A stretch of DNA of 64,000 nt, taken from contig NZ_CP032229.1 of the NCBI RefSeq assembly GCF_004328625.1, positions 5,642,001 through 5,706,000 of the forward strand, given 5' to 3'. The position numbers and the translations under genes were made by a program. This DNA is from Streptomyces seoulensis (GTDB taxonomy: Bacteria; Actinomycetota; Actinomycetes; Streptomycetales; Streptomycetaceae). Positions 1-8,436 of this stretch are shown here, piece after piece (positions within the stretch are counted from its first letter, which is position 1; the number at the start of each line of letters is the position of its first letter). The notes below the pieces were generated by a model. The model made no database searches. It was not told where the DNA came from and saw only the letters and a program-made list of their open reading frames with translations.

Positions 1-726
1 GCCATCGACATCCTGGAGTTCATCGCCCGCGCCCCCCGCACGCAGACCGAGGTGGGCGAGCACCTCGGCGTGCACCGGTCGACCGCGCTGCGCATCCTGG
101 AGTCGCTGACCGAGGGCGGACTCGCGCGACGGCTGCCCGACGGGCGGTACGCGGTGGGGCACCGGCTCGCCGGACTCGCCCACCTCGCGCTGGAGCAGTT
201 CGGGATCAAGGAGATCGCGGCCGGCCACCTGCGTGCCCTCGGCGAGCACTGTGGACACACCGTGCACCTCGCCGCACTGGAGGGCGACCAGATCGTCTAC
301 GTCGACAAGGTCGACCCGGTGGACGGGGTGCGGCTCTACTCCCAGATCGGCCGGCCCGTGACCCTGCACACCGCCGGTGTCGCCAAGGCGATCCTCGCCC
401 ACGTGCCGCGCGCGACGGCCGAATCCCTGCTCGCCGCCTGCGACTTCGCCCCGCACACCGGCACCACCATCACCGACCCGGCCGCCTACCGGAAGACGCT
501 GGACGAGACCCGCGCGCGGGGCTTCGCCGTGGACGACGGCGAGTACGAGGACTACGTGAACTGCGTCGCCGTACCCGTACGGGACAGCGGCGGCGAGGTG
601 ATAGCGGCGGTCTCGGTGACCGCGCTCAAGGCGAAGGCGGACCTCACCGCGCTGGAGCGGGACGTGCTGCCGGAGCTGATCACCACCGCAGAGACGATCT
701 CCAGGGAGCTGGGATGGCGACCGTGA
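1..726 (+). CDS. IclR family transcriptional regulator (5' end outside window)
   Basis: The reading frame is open from base 1, so the true start lies upstream; 241 residues are visible. The N-terminal winged HTH reads TEVGEHLGVHRSTALRILES, followed by the wing (LPDGRYAVGHRLAG). The rest is the IclR effector domain, with YVDKVDP, HTAGVAKAILA and VNCVAVPV. IclR regulators usually repress catabolic operons in response to a small acid. The stop overlaps the start of the downstream aldolase, so it is probably cotranscribed with and local regulator of the sugar-acid genes. Family is certain; the effector is inferred from context. Confidence 0.93.
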   Translation, partial: AIDILEFIARAPRTQTEVGEHLGVHRSTALRILESLTEGGLARRLPDGRYAVGHRLAGLAHLALEQFGIKEIAAGHLRALGEHCGHTVHLAALEGDQIVYVDKVDPVDGVRLYSQIGRPVTLHTAGVAKAILAHVPRATAESLLAACDFAPHTGTTITDPAAYRKTLDETRARGFAVDDGEYEDYVNCVAVPVRDSGGEVIAAVSVTALKAKADLTALERDVLPELITTAETISRELGWRP

Positions 727-1325
727 CCCCCTTGTCCTTCGACCAGATCTTCGCGGGGGCGCCCGTGATGGCGATCCTGCGCGGGATGCCGCTGGAGAAG
801 TCTGTCGAACTGGCCGTCCGCGCCTGGGATCTGGGCATCGAGTGTGTCGAGGTGCCGGTGCAGAGCAGGGAGGCCGCGGAAGTGCTGGCCGCCGTCGCGG
901 AGGCGGGCGCCGGGCACGGCAGGACGGTCGGCGCGGGCACCGTCACCACGGCGGAGCGGCTGGCGTGGGCGGTGTCGGCCGGAGCGGCCTTCACCGTGGC
1001 GCCGGGGCTCGACGCCGAGGTGGCGCGGGCCAGTCTCGACGCCGGGCTGCCGCATCTGCCCGGCGTGGCGACGGCCACCGATGTGCAGGCGGCGCGGGCG
1101 CTGGGCCTGGACTGGCTGAAGGCGTTCCCGGCGAGCGTGCTCGGCCCGGACTGGTTCCGGGCCATGCGCGGGCCCTTCCCGGAGGTGCCGTTCGTCGCCA
1201 CCGGCGGCATCGACGCGTCGAACGCGGCCGCGTACCTCGCGGCGGGGGCCAAGGTCGTCGCCGTCGGCTCGGCTCTCGATGATCCGGATCAACTCCGCTC
1301 ACTGGCAGACCTCTTGAAGCCCTGA
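714..1325 (+). CDS. KDPG/KDPGal-type 2-keto-3-deoxy-6-phosphate aldolase
   Basis: A 203-aa single-domain class I aldolase of the Eda/DgoA family. It would cleave a 2-dehydro-3-deoxy-6-phospho sugar acid to pyruvate and glyceraldehyde-3-phosphate. Visible motifs are AILRGM at the N-terminus, the VEVPVQS strand, VGAGTVTT, the GAAFTVAPG segment, the Schiff-base lysine in DWLKAFPAS, and the phosphate-binding ATGGID. The ATG lies inside the last codons of the IclR gene in another frame. The galactonate dehydratase 27 nt downstream suggests a role in the De Ley-Doudoroff route (dgoA). No KDGal kinase is visible here; it could be upstream of the window. Confidence 0.88.
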   Translation: MATVTPLSFDQIFAGAPVMAILRGMPLEKSVELAVRAWDLGIECVEVPVQSREAAEVLAAVAEAGAGHGRTVGAGTVTTAERLAWAVSAGAAFTVAPGLDAEVARASLDAGLPHLPGVATATDVQAARALGLDWLKAFPASVLGPDWFRAMRGPFPEVPFVATGGIDASNAAAYLAAGAKVVAVGSALDDPDQLRSLADLLKP

Positions 1326-1352
1326 ACCACCCGCACGCAGACAGGAGCCGCC

Positions 1353-2504
1353 ATGAAGATCACCGCACTCACGACCTACCTCGTCGCCCCCCGCTGGCTC
1401 TTCCTGAAGATCGAGACGGACGAGGGAGTGACCGGCTGGGGCGAGCCCGTGGTCGAGGGCCGCGCCCACACCGTCGCCGCAGCCGTCGACGAACTCTCCG
1501 ACCACCTCATAGGCCAGGACCCGCTGCGCATCGAGGACCACTGGCAGGTCATGACCAAGGGCGGCTTCTACCGGGGCGGCCCGGTCCTGTCGTCCGCCGT
1601 GTCCGGCGTCGACCAGGCACTGTGGGACATCAAGGGCAAGTACCACGGCGTCCCGGTGCACGATCTGCTCGGCGGCGCCGTACGGGACCGGATGCGGATG
1701 TACTCCTGGATCGGCGGCGACGACCCGAGCGAGGCCGCCGAGCACGCGGCGCGGCGCCTCGAACAGGGCTACCGTGCCGTGAAGATGAACGTCGGCGGCC
1801 GGCTCAAGCACCTGGAGACCTCCCGCGAGATCGACGCCGTCCTCGCCCGAGTCGCCTCCGTGCGCGAGGTGATGGGCGAGGACGGGGACGTCGCCGTCGA
1901 CTTCCACGGCCGCACCTCGCCGGCCCTCGCCAAGCAACTGGCCCGCGCGCTCGAACCGCTGCGGCCGATGTTCATCGAGGAGCCCCTGCTCCCCGAACTC
2001 ACCTCGCAGTACGCCGACTTCACCGCGGCCACCAGCATCCCCGTCGCCACCGGCGAACGCCTCTACTCCCGCTGGGACTTCGACCCCGTCCTGCGCTCCG
2101 GCATCGCACTCGCCCAGCCCGACCTCTCGCACGCCGGCGGCATCTCCGAGGTGCGCCGGATCGCGGCCCAGGCCGAGGTGCACGGCGTCGGACTCGCCCC
2201 GCACTGCCCGCTGGGCCCCATCGCGCTCGCGGCCTGCCTCCAGGTGGACTTCGCCAGCCCGAACGCCTTCATCCAGGAGACCAGCCTCGGCATCCACTAC
2301 AACGTCGGCTCCGACCTCGGTGACTACCTCGTGGACACCTCCGTCTTCGACTTCGACACCACCGACGGCCACATGGCCCGGCTCACCGCGCCCGGCCTCG
2401 GCATCGAGATCGACGAGGACGCCGTCGCCAAGGCTGCCGAGAGCGGCCACCGTTGGCGCAACCCGGTGTGGCGGCACACGGACGGCTCCTTCGCGGAGTG
2501 GTAA
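1353..2504 (+). CDS. dgoD: D-galactonate dehydratase (enolase superfamily)
   Basis: 383 aa, the usual DgoD length. It dehydrates D-galactonate to 2-dehydro-3-deoxy-D-galactonate. N-terminal capping domain (MKITALTTYLVAPRW) is followed by the TIM barrel. My residue count puts the Mg ligands at Asp183 (in VDFHGR), Glu209 (FIEEP) and Glu235 (ATGER), with His185 next to the first, which matches the E. coli DgoD numbering I remember. The second catalytic His is in HCPLGP near residue 284. ACAGGAGCC is a good ribosome site. It forms an operon with the upstream aldolase. Other galactonate/gluconate-type dehydratases of the subgroup are a small alternative. Confidence 0.93.
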   Translation: MKITALTTYLVAPRWLFLKIETDEGVTGWGEPVVEGRAHTVAAAVDELSDHLIGQDPLRIEDHWQVMTKGGFYRGGPVLSSAVSGVDQALWDIKGKYHGVPVHDLLGGAVRDRMRMYSWIGGDDPSEAAEHAARRLEQGYRAVKMNVGGRLKHLETSREIDAVLARVASVREVMGEDGDVAVDFHGRTSPALAKQLARALEPLRPMFIEEPLLPELTSQYADFTAATSIPVATGERLYSRWDFDPVLRSGIALAQPDLSHAGGISEVRRIAAQAEVHGVGLAPHCPLGPIALAACLQVDFASPNAFIQETSLGIHYNVGSDLGDYLVDTSVFDFDTTDGHMARLTAPGLGIEIDEDAVAKAAESGHRWRNPVWRHTDGSFAEW

Positions 2505-2522
2505 GGGTGCGGACGGCCGATC

Positions 2523-2533
2523 TGGTCCAACCA
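2523..2533. promoter_or_regulatory. FadR/GntR-type operator TGGTCCAACCA
   Basis: The 11-bp TGGTCCAACCA fits the TGGT-N3-ACCA operator typical of FadR-subfamily GntR repressors. It sits 37 bp before the start of a FadR-type regulator gene and 18 bp after the dgoD stop. A second, looser dyad, CTGGTC/GACCAG at 2522-2542, overlaps it. The most likely role is autoregulation of the GntR gene, and perhaps control of a promoter for the downstream pair. Binding is inferred from sequence only. Confidence 0.6.
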
Positions 2534-2570
2534 GTTGACCAGTGCCCAGCCGTCGCCCACTCTGTTCGCC

Positions 2571-3284
2571 ATGACTCCCTTACCCGTACGGCGTGAGGCG
2601 GTCTCCGACCAGCTGTACGCCGTACTGCGCGACCGGATTCTCGGCGGGACCCTTCCGCCCGGTGCCCCGCTCACCGCCGAACGGGACCTCGCGGCCGAGT
2701 TCGGGGTGAACCGGCACGCGGTCCGCGAGGCCGTGAAGCGGCTCCAGCAGGCCCGGCTGATCGAGGTCAGCCACGGCGGCCGCACCCTCGTCCTGGACTG
2801 GCGGCGCACCGCCGGCCTCGACCTCGCCATCGGGATCGCCGGCGCCGACAGCGGGCCCTCGATCGCCGAACTCACCCGCGACGCGCTGGAGATGCGTGTC
2901 TGCGTCGGCGCCGACGCCGCGCGGCTGTGCGCGCTGCGCTGCTCCGACCACGCCGCCTCGAGAATCATGGAGAGCGCGGGCCGGTACGCCGTGCGGGGCC
3001 CCGACCTGACGGAGCTGGGCGAGGCGGACGTGGCCTGGTGGCGGCTGATCGTGGAGGGCTCCGGGAACATCGCCTACCTGCTGGCCTTCAACAGCCTGGT
3101 CACCGGCGCGGTCCCGGTCGCGCAGGCACCGGACGCCCTGCGCGCCGACGAACTCCTCGACGTGGAAGCCCACTTGCGGCTCGGCACGCTCATCGCCGCC
3201 CGCGAGGCCGACGCGGCCGAACGGCTGGCACGCGAACTGCTGTCCCGCAGCGTCCCCACCACAGCCCCGGAAGCGGTGAACTGA
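2571..3284 (+). CDS. FadR-subfamily GntR transcriptional regulator
   Basis: 237 aa from the ATG at 2571; a TTG at 2535 would add 12 residues but lies inside the operator dyad. The winged HTH reads PPGAPLTAERDLAAEFGVNRHAVREAVKRLQQ, shown here only as its key parts: LTAERDLAAEFGVNRH and VREAVKRL. The all-helical C-terminal half (DALEMRVCVGADAARLCA) resembles the FCD effector domain that binds carboxylate ligands through metal. Position after dgoD suggests a DgoR-like role, responding to galactonate or its breakdown products. It is followed after 1 nt by the desaturase-like gene, so the two are probably translated together. Confidence 0.88.
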   Translation: MTPLPVRREAVSDQLYAVLRDRILGGTLPPGAPLTAERDLAAEFGVNRHAVREAVKRLQQARLIEVSHGGRTLVLDWRRTAGLDLAIGIAGADSGPSIAELTRDALEMRVCVGADAARLCALRCSDHAASRIMESAGRYAVRGPDLTELGEADVAWWRLIVEGSGNIAYLLAFNSLVTGAVPVAQAPDALRADELLDVEAHLRLGTLIAAREADAAERLARELLSRSVPTTAPEAVN

Positions 3285-3285
3285 C

Positions 3286-4116
3286 ATGATCCCCGCCGTG
3301 ATCTACGCGATACCCGCGTTCGTGCTCCTCGTCGTGGTCGAGGCGCTGTCGTACCGCTTCCTCCCCGACGACGACGAACGCGGCTACGAACTGCGCGACA
3401 CCGTCACCAGCATGTCCATGGGCGCCGGGAGCCAGGTCATCGGGCTGCCGTGGAAGGCGGTGACGGTCCTGGTGTACGCCGCCGCCTTCACCGTCGCGCC
3501 CTGGCAGCTCTCGCCGTCCTCGCCGTGGACCTGGCTGCTGCTGTTCTTCGCCGACGACCTGGCGTACTACGTCTTCCACCGCGCCCACCACCGGGTGCGG
3601 GTGCTGTGGGCGGGCCATGTGGTCCACCACTCCAGCCTGCGCTTCAACCTGTCGACCGCGCTCCGGCAGAGCTGGACGCCGATGACGACGCTGCCGTTCT
3701 GGCTCCCGCTCGCGCTGCTCGGCGTACCGCCCTGGATGATCCTCCTCCAGCAGTCGGTCAGCCTGGTCTACCAGTTCTTCCTGCACACCGAGCGGGTGGA
3801 CAGGCTGTGGCGGCCGGTGGAGTGGCTCTTCAACACCCCGTCCCACCACCGCGCCCATCACGGCTCCAACAACGTCTACCTGGACCGCAACTACGGCGGC
3901 ATCCTCATCGCCTGGGACCGCCTCTTCCGCACCTTCGAGCCCGAGGGCGAGCGGGTGGTGTACGGCCTGACGAAGAACATCGAGACCCACAACCCGCTGC
4001 GCGTCGCCTTCCACGAGTACGCCGCCACCTGGCGCGACGTATGCTCGGCGGCGAGCTGGCGCGACCGCGCCGGGTACCTGCTGGGACCGCCCGGCTGGGC
4101 CCCGGCGTCCCGGTGA
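3286..4116 (+). CDS. Sterol desaturase/fatty acid hydroxylase family membrane protein
   Basis: 276 aa with hydrophobic segments at about residues 3-20, 45-70 and 130-155. It carries the three histidine clusters of the di-iron hydroxylase superfamily: HRAHH, HVVHHSS and HRAHHGSNN. These enzymes hydroxylate or desaturate lipid substrates in the membrane using O2. The start is 1 nt after the GntR stop, so it shares that transcript. Its link to galactonate breakdown is not obvious, and it may be the real target of the GntR protein. It ends 1 nt before the convergent monooxygenase gene. The substrate is unknown. Confidence 0.88.
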   Translation: MIPAVIYAIPAFVLLVVVEALSYRFLPDDDERGYELRDTVTSMSMGAGSQVIGLPWKAVTVLVYAAAFTVAPWQLSPSSPWTWLLLFFADDLAYYVFHRAHHRVRVLWAGHVVHHSSLRFNLSTALRQSWTPMTTLPFWLPLALLGVPPWMILLQQSVSLVYQFFLHTERVDRLWRPVEWLFNTPSHHRAHHGSNNVYLDRNYGGILIAWDRLFRTFEPEGERVVYGLTKNIETHNPLRVAFHEYAATWRDVCSAASWRDRAGYLLGPPGWAPASR

Positions 4117-4117
4117 G

Positions 4118-5305
4118 TCACGCGATCGGCGGCAGCGGCCGGTCCGTGCCGGCGACCTGGGTGAACCGCGCGGTCAGGGGTGCGAGGAGCGGCGAGGTGA
4201 GGGCCTTGACGACCAGGGTGCGCAGGGCCAGCCCGAGCCGGGTCCGGGGGTAGGCGGCCCGTACGACGCCGGGCGGGAGCTTCTGCACCGAGTCGACGAG
4301 GGGCCGCATCCACCGCTCGTACGCCGTGAGGGCGGCCTCGGTGTCGGCGGAGGACAGACAGGCGGCCAGGACGTAACCGCTGGTCAGCGCGAGCGAGGCG
4401 CCGCCGCCTCCCATGGGGGTGACGCACCAGGCGGCGTCGCCCACGAGGCACACCCGTCCCCGGTGCCAGGTGGGCATGCGGATCTGGGTGAGATGGTCGA
4501 CGTACACGTCCTCGGAGGCGTCGAACCCGTCCAGGACGCGGGCCGCCTCCCAGCCCGCGCCCGCGTACCGGGCACGGACCCGCGCCAGCGCCTGGTCGCG
4601 GTCGAGCGAGGCGAGGTCCTCGTCACGGGGGTAGGAGAGGATGGCGCGCGTGGTGCCGTGGTTGTCGGGCCGCAGATGCACCTGCCGTCCGCCGACCGTG
4701 CTGTACCAGCGCCAGCGGTCGTCGTCACCGGCCGTGCGCGGGATCGTACCGAACACCATGTTGACCCCGAGCGCCCGGCGGTCCACCAGGTCACCGAAGA
4801 TCCGGTCCCGCGTGGCCGACCGCACGCCCTCGGCGACCACGAGGAGGTCCGCGCGCAGCACCCGGCCGGACGCGGTGGTCACGGTGACCGAGTCGCCGTC
4901 CTCGGTGGTGCCGGTGACCATGTCGCCGTACACGATCTCGACGCCGGGGGGCAGGTGGTCGAGGATGGCACGGGCGAAGTCCCCGCGCAGGATCTCCAGT
5001 TCGGCGGTGGCACCCTCCGGCCCGGCGGGCAGCTCGGCTGTCACCGTGCCCCGCCCGTCCACGAACACCGCGCCGGTCTCGGTGGTGTTCAGCGCCTTCA
5101 CCGCGTCGAAGAGCCCCATCCGCTTCAGCACCTCACGCGCGACACCCCGCACGTCCACGTTCTGCCCACCGTCCCGGAAGGCCGGCGCCCGCTCGATCAC
5201 CGTGACCTCCCATCCGGTCCGCCGCAGCCAGTAGGCGGCGGAGAGGCCGGCGATGCTGGCGCCGGACACGAGGGCGTGGGGTGGGGTCATGACGTCATCA
5301 CTCAC
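4118..5305 (-). CDS. FAD-dependent monooxygenase (PHBH-fold)
   Basis: 395 aa from a GTG start; an internal ATG at 5290 (MTPPHALVSG) is a fair alternative. The N-terminal FAD Rossmann motif is a GxGxxG variant, GASIAGLSAAYW. The VIERAPAFRDGGQNVD segment and the later CLVGDAAWCVTPMGGGG motif are those of aromatic hydroxylases of the UbiH/PHBH/tetracycline-hydroxylase type. Proteins like this hydroxylate aromatic or polyketide substrates, or inactivate drugs, using NAD(P)H and O2. It stands alone, with no biosynthetic genes beside it, so the substrate cannot be assigned. Confidence 0.88.
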   Translation of the reverse strand: MSDDVMTPPHALVSGASIAGLSAAYWLRRTGWEVTVIERAPAFRDGGQNVDVRGVAREVLKRMGLFDAVKALNTTETGAVFVDGRGTVTAELPAGPEGATAELEILRGDFARAILDHLPPGVEIVYGDMVTGTTEDGDSVTVTTASGRVLRADLLVVAEGVRSATRDRIFGDLVDRRALGVNMVFGTIPRTAGDDDRWRWYSTVGGRQVHLRPDNHGTTRAILSYPRDEDLASLDRDQALARVRARYAGAGWEAARVLDGFDASEDVYVDHLTQIRMPTWHRGRVCLVGDAAWCVTPMGGGGASLALTSGYVLAACLSSADTEAALTAYERWMRPLVDSVQKLPPGVVRAAYPRTRLGLALRTLVVKALTSPLLAPLTARFTQVAGTDRPLPPIA

Positions 5306-5400
5306 GGATACCCCTTCGGGGGTGGAGGGCGGACCGGATGCGGCTCGCCCGCGACGCCTCGGGCGACCTCACCCAGGGGCTTCCCGAGTCCGCCCCGGCG

Positions 5401-7269
5401 TCAGGGCAGTTCCACGGGTTCGTAGACGAGGTGGTCGGACTGCGGGGCGGCGGGGAGCATGGTGCGTTCTTCCCAGGTGTCGTCCAGGAGGCCGGGGCGG
5501 AACCACATCTTGTCGCCGTCGCGCTTGAAACCGATGCGGAAGCCGCCCACCGCGCGGAGGCCGGTGAGCGGGTGTTCGCGCGCGGGCGCCAGGCCGTGCG
5601 GCTCCCTCTGCCACGAGGGGAGCTGGTCGAGGGGCCGGTCCGCGTCACCGAGGTCCACGGTGACGGGCTCGCAGGACTCGTCCAGCCCGGCCACCCACAG
5701 CCCTCCGGAGACGCCGTTCCAGGAGGTGGTGCCGGTCTCCTCGTCGTACAGGGCGACCAGCGGCTCGAGGAGGGCCACGCCGTCCCGGGCGGACGCTCGG
5801 AGACCGACCATGACGTACCGGGGGTCGAACACGAACGGCTGCGGGTAGTAGCGCAGGTATTTGTGACGCACACCGGTGGCGGGGTTCTCCTCCTTGGTCG
5901 CTGTCGCGAGGCTGATCGCGTACACGGGGGCGGTCCCCCTCATCCAAGGCACGGTGCGCACCGAGGAATCGTCGATGTCCCTGCTGCCCGGCACGGCATC
6001 GCCGACGTAGAACTCGACGGCCGTCCGTGACTCGGCCGGCGCGCCGGACGCCTCGTACGGAAACCCCATCGCTCCGATCAGCTGACGGTTGTTCGCCACG
6101 ACGAAGTGGATGGGCTCGGTGGGCGAGGCGGGGACGTATCCCTTCAGCCCGTAGGACTCCCAGCCCTCCCTGGGCACGACGTCGTTCCACTCGGCGACGC
6201 CGTAGGCCGACTCCAGGGCCGCGTTGACGCTCACGGTCTGGGCGAGCAGCCGCTCGCGGAGCAGGCCGGCGTAATCGACGTCGGGAAGGTCGATGGCCTG
6301 GCGGGCCTTGGCGAGCGCGGCGAAGCCCTGGGCCTCGACGGAGGCGAGCTTGAAGAAGTACCGGGCCGCACCCCGGTAGTCGACCTCCTCCTTGTGTGCC
6401 ATCAGGTGGCAGAAGACGTGCATCAGCGACTTGCCCAGCAGGGTGTCGCCTACGAGGACGCGGTGCAGGCAGTACAGCGAGTACGGCAGCCCGCCGACCT
6501 CGTCGGTGACCGCTCGCGCCCAGGACTCCAGTCCGTCGGCGTCCACCTTCAGAGGGGGGCCGCCGGCGCCCTCCCGTGCGGGGTCGGTGGGCAGGACGGT
6601 GATCGCCATCATCATCTCGATGCAGTAGCCGACCCGGTGCTCGTGCTCGGCGAACATGGAGATGACCGCGTTCCAGTCGACCCTGTCGTGAAGTTCGGCG
6701 ATCTCCGCCAGCACCTCTTCGAGGAGTTCCTCGATGCGCGCGAGCTGCTGCTGGATCTCCGCCAGGGTGTCGGCCATGCCGGCGATCGCGGTGATCGTCA
6801 GCGCGAACCAGCCGTTCATCTCCGTCCACATGCCCTGGACCTGATTGGAGATGAGCTGCAGATTGCGGTTGATCTCCCGCGCCATCCTGCGCTGCTCGGC
6901 GAGGATCCGGTCGAGCATCTCCCTGGCCTCGTCCTGGCCCTCGCCGATCTGGCCGATCAGGTCCTTGATCTGATCGATGTCGGAACCGATGCCCTGCAGC
7001 TCGTCGTTGATCCCGCCGATGCCGCTGGAGATATCCTCCTGCTGCTTCAGGATCTGGTCGAGGAGCTCCTGGTGGTTCTCCAGGATGTCCTCGACGTCCA
7101 TGCCGGGGCCGCCGCCCGCGATGGAGTCGACCAGATCGACCAGGTCGATGATCGTGCCGATGTGGCCGAGGAACCGCCCCGACCACGGCCCTTGGCGCAA
7201 CACCACGCCTGCCGGTGTGGCGAGGAATTCCCGAGCGCTCATCGGCCGCACTTCAAGGGCACCTGTCAT
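5401..7269 (-). CDS. Large coiled-coil protein of unknown function (toxin-like architecture)
   Basis: 622 aa starting at ATG 7269, chosen because GAGAGGG lies 6 nt upstream; further upstream starts would disrupt this site. I do not recognise the family. Residues of about 30-60 contain a hydrophobic helix and a Gly stretch (IAGGGPGMD). Residues 55-205 are heptad-rich helix (ELLDQILKQQEDISSG, MLDRILAEQRRMAREI) broken by a hydrophobic segment, WFALTITAIAGMADTL. The C-terminal 250 residues look beta-rich, with many Tyr and Trp (LRYYPQPFVFDPRYVMVGLR). No signal peptide is seen. Helix-hydrophobic-helix then beta tail recalls alpha-pore-forming toxins, but that is only a shape analogy. A secreted ricin-like gene lies upstream on the same strand. 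Confidence 0.72.
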   Translation of the reverse strand: MTGALEVRPMSAREFLATPAGVVLRQGPWSGRFLGHIGTIIDLVDLVDSIAGGGPGMDVEDILENHQELLDQILKQQEDISSGIGGINDELQGIGSDIDQIKDLIGQIGEGQDEAREMLDRILAEQRRMAREINRNLQLISNQVQGMWTEMNGWFALTITAIAGMADTLAEIQQQLARIEELLEEVLAEIAELHDRVDWNAVISMFAEHEHRVGYCIEMMMAITVLPTDPAREGAGGPPLKVDADGLESWARAVTDEVGGLPYSLYCLHRVLVGDTLLGKSLMHVFCHLMAHKEEVDYRGAARYFFKLASVEAQGFAALAKARQAIDLPDVDYAGLLRERLLAQTVSVNAALESAYGVAEWNDVVPREGWESYGLKGYVPASPTEPIHFVVANNRQLIGAMGFPYEASGAPAESRTAVEFYVGDAVPGSRDIDDSSVRTVPWMRGTAPVYAISLATATKEENPATGVRHKYLRYYPQPFVFDPRYVMVGLRASARDGVALLEPLVALYDEETGTTSWNGVSGGLWVAGLDESCEPVTVDLGDADRPLDQLPSWQREPHGLAPAREHPLTGLRAVGGFRIGFKRDGDKMWFRPGLLDDTWEERTMLPAAPQSDHLVYEPVELP

Positions 7270-7485
7270 CCGCATCCCTCTCATCGAGCACACCGGGGCA
7301 TGCTGCGTCACGGCCGGCAGACACCAACCATCGTCACCCTAGGTGGCCGATTGATTGCAGAAAGCTTTCAGGTGTGGCCCGCCACGCGGGCGGAACAGAG
7401 GGTTCGCCATGAGTCCCGGCCTCCGGGCCGCGGGATCACGCGGCCCGGACCCGCGGTGTTCGGCAGCCGGGACGTATCGGCGACC

Positions 7486-8013
7486 TCAGTTCACCCGCAC
7501 GACCATGAACTGCTGGTTCTCCGCGTCATCGGAGTTCCGGCAGGGTGAGGACGTGACGAGAATGTGCGTGGTGGGGTACTCCACGTCCGCGCACTTGCCC
7601 GCGCGCGCATCGGGCTTGATCTGGTACTTGCCGTTGCCCAGCGACACGAACCTGAACAACTGGTCGTAGGAGTCCCAGTCGCACCTCTGCCCGCGGATGG
7701 CGTCGTGCACGTAGAACCCGTCCGCTTCCAGGCACTCGCCCTCGGCGGTCCGGACCCTCTGGTCGACGCGGTTGTAGGACGGCATGAGCTCGAAGACCTG
7801 GTCCGCGTTCTCCTCCTCGCAGGTCTCGTGCGTGAGTTGCGCGCCGCCGCTGTCCCAGCACAGGTCCGAGTACGTGACGATGCGGTACCGGCCCGGAGGC
7901 ATCGCATCCGATGCCGCCGACGCCTGTGGGGCCGCGGCCAGCGTCGCCGCGGCTCCCAGTGTGACCGCGTACAGGCAACGCGCCGTGCGGCGGATCGCCG
8001 ATCGAGCCGACAT
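7486..8013 (-). CDS. Secreted ricin-B-like (beta-trefoil) protein
   Basis: 175 aa from ATG 8013, preceded by CAGGGAGAG. The N-terminus is a Sec signal peptide (RRTARCLYAVTLGAAATLAA, cleavage near ASAAS). The mature part has three trefoil-like repeats, with Cys-containing turns and Q-x-F/W-like closers: CWDSGGAQLTHETC then ADQVFELMP; CLEADGFYVHD then YDQLFRFV; CADVEYPTTHILVTSSPC then NQQFMVV. This is typical of RICIN-type carbohydrate-binding domains. Sugar binding is inferred from fold. It is on the same strand as the coiled-coil gene, separated by 216 nt. Confidence 0.75.
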   Translation of the reverse strand: MSARSAIRRTARCLYAVTLGAAATLAAAPQASAASDAMPPGRYRIVTYSDLCWDSGGAQLTHETCEEENADQVFELMPSYNRVDQRVRTAEGECLEADGFYVHDAIRGQRCDWDSYDQLFRFVSLGNGKYQIKPDARAGKCADVEYPTTHILVTSSPCRNSDDAENQQFMVVRVN

Positions 8014-8436
8014 GAACTCTCCCTGCTGGCAGGCTGCGTCCACCGGAACGTTCCGGGAGCAGCGGACACCGTGCGAGGGTGCCCGCGAAAAGAGTGCCCA
8101 TGGGGTCCTGTCGGCGAAATGGATCTCAGGTTGTTTCGCTCGCCTGGGTGGATAAGCCCGATAGGAACACCGGAAGGGTGTGAGGCCGGGTGATCCGAGG
8201 GGCGAATCCGTTCTTCGCTACCGGACTGCGACGCCCGTTCAGGTGAGGGGCAGGCCGGCGGCCCGGCTGATGTGTCGGGTGGGCGCGGGGTTTCACTGCT
8301 CCGGGTCGGTGGTGCTGGTCGTCGGGAAGGGGAGTCTGCTGGTCAGCCGGGGTTCGGGACTTTCGGCACGTGCTGGTGGATCGCGTCGGTGACCACCATG
8401 CCGACTCCTGGGCAGCCCACCTCGGAAAGCGCGGGG
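8014..8436. other. 423-nt stretch without a supported gene
   Basis: This stretch lies between two minus-strand genes and should hold the promoter of the ricin-like gene. No convincing ORF, repeat or hairpin terminator is visible. A short minus-strand reading frame ending near 8343 has the tail DAIHQHVPKVPNPG, which could be a decayed gene end, but there is no start or ribosome site to support it. Confidence 0.4.
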
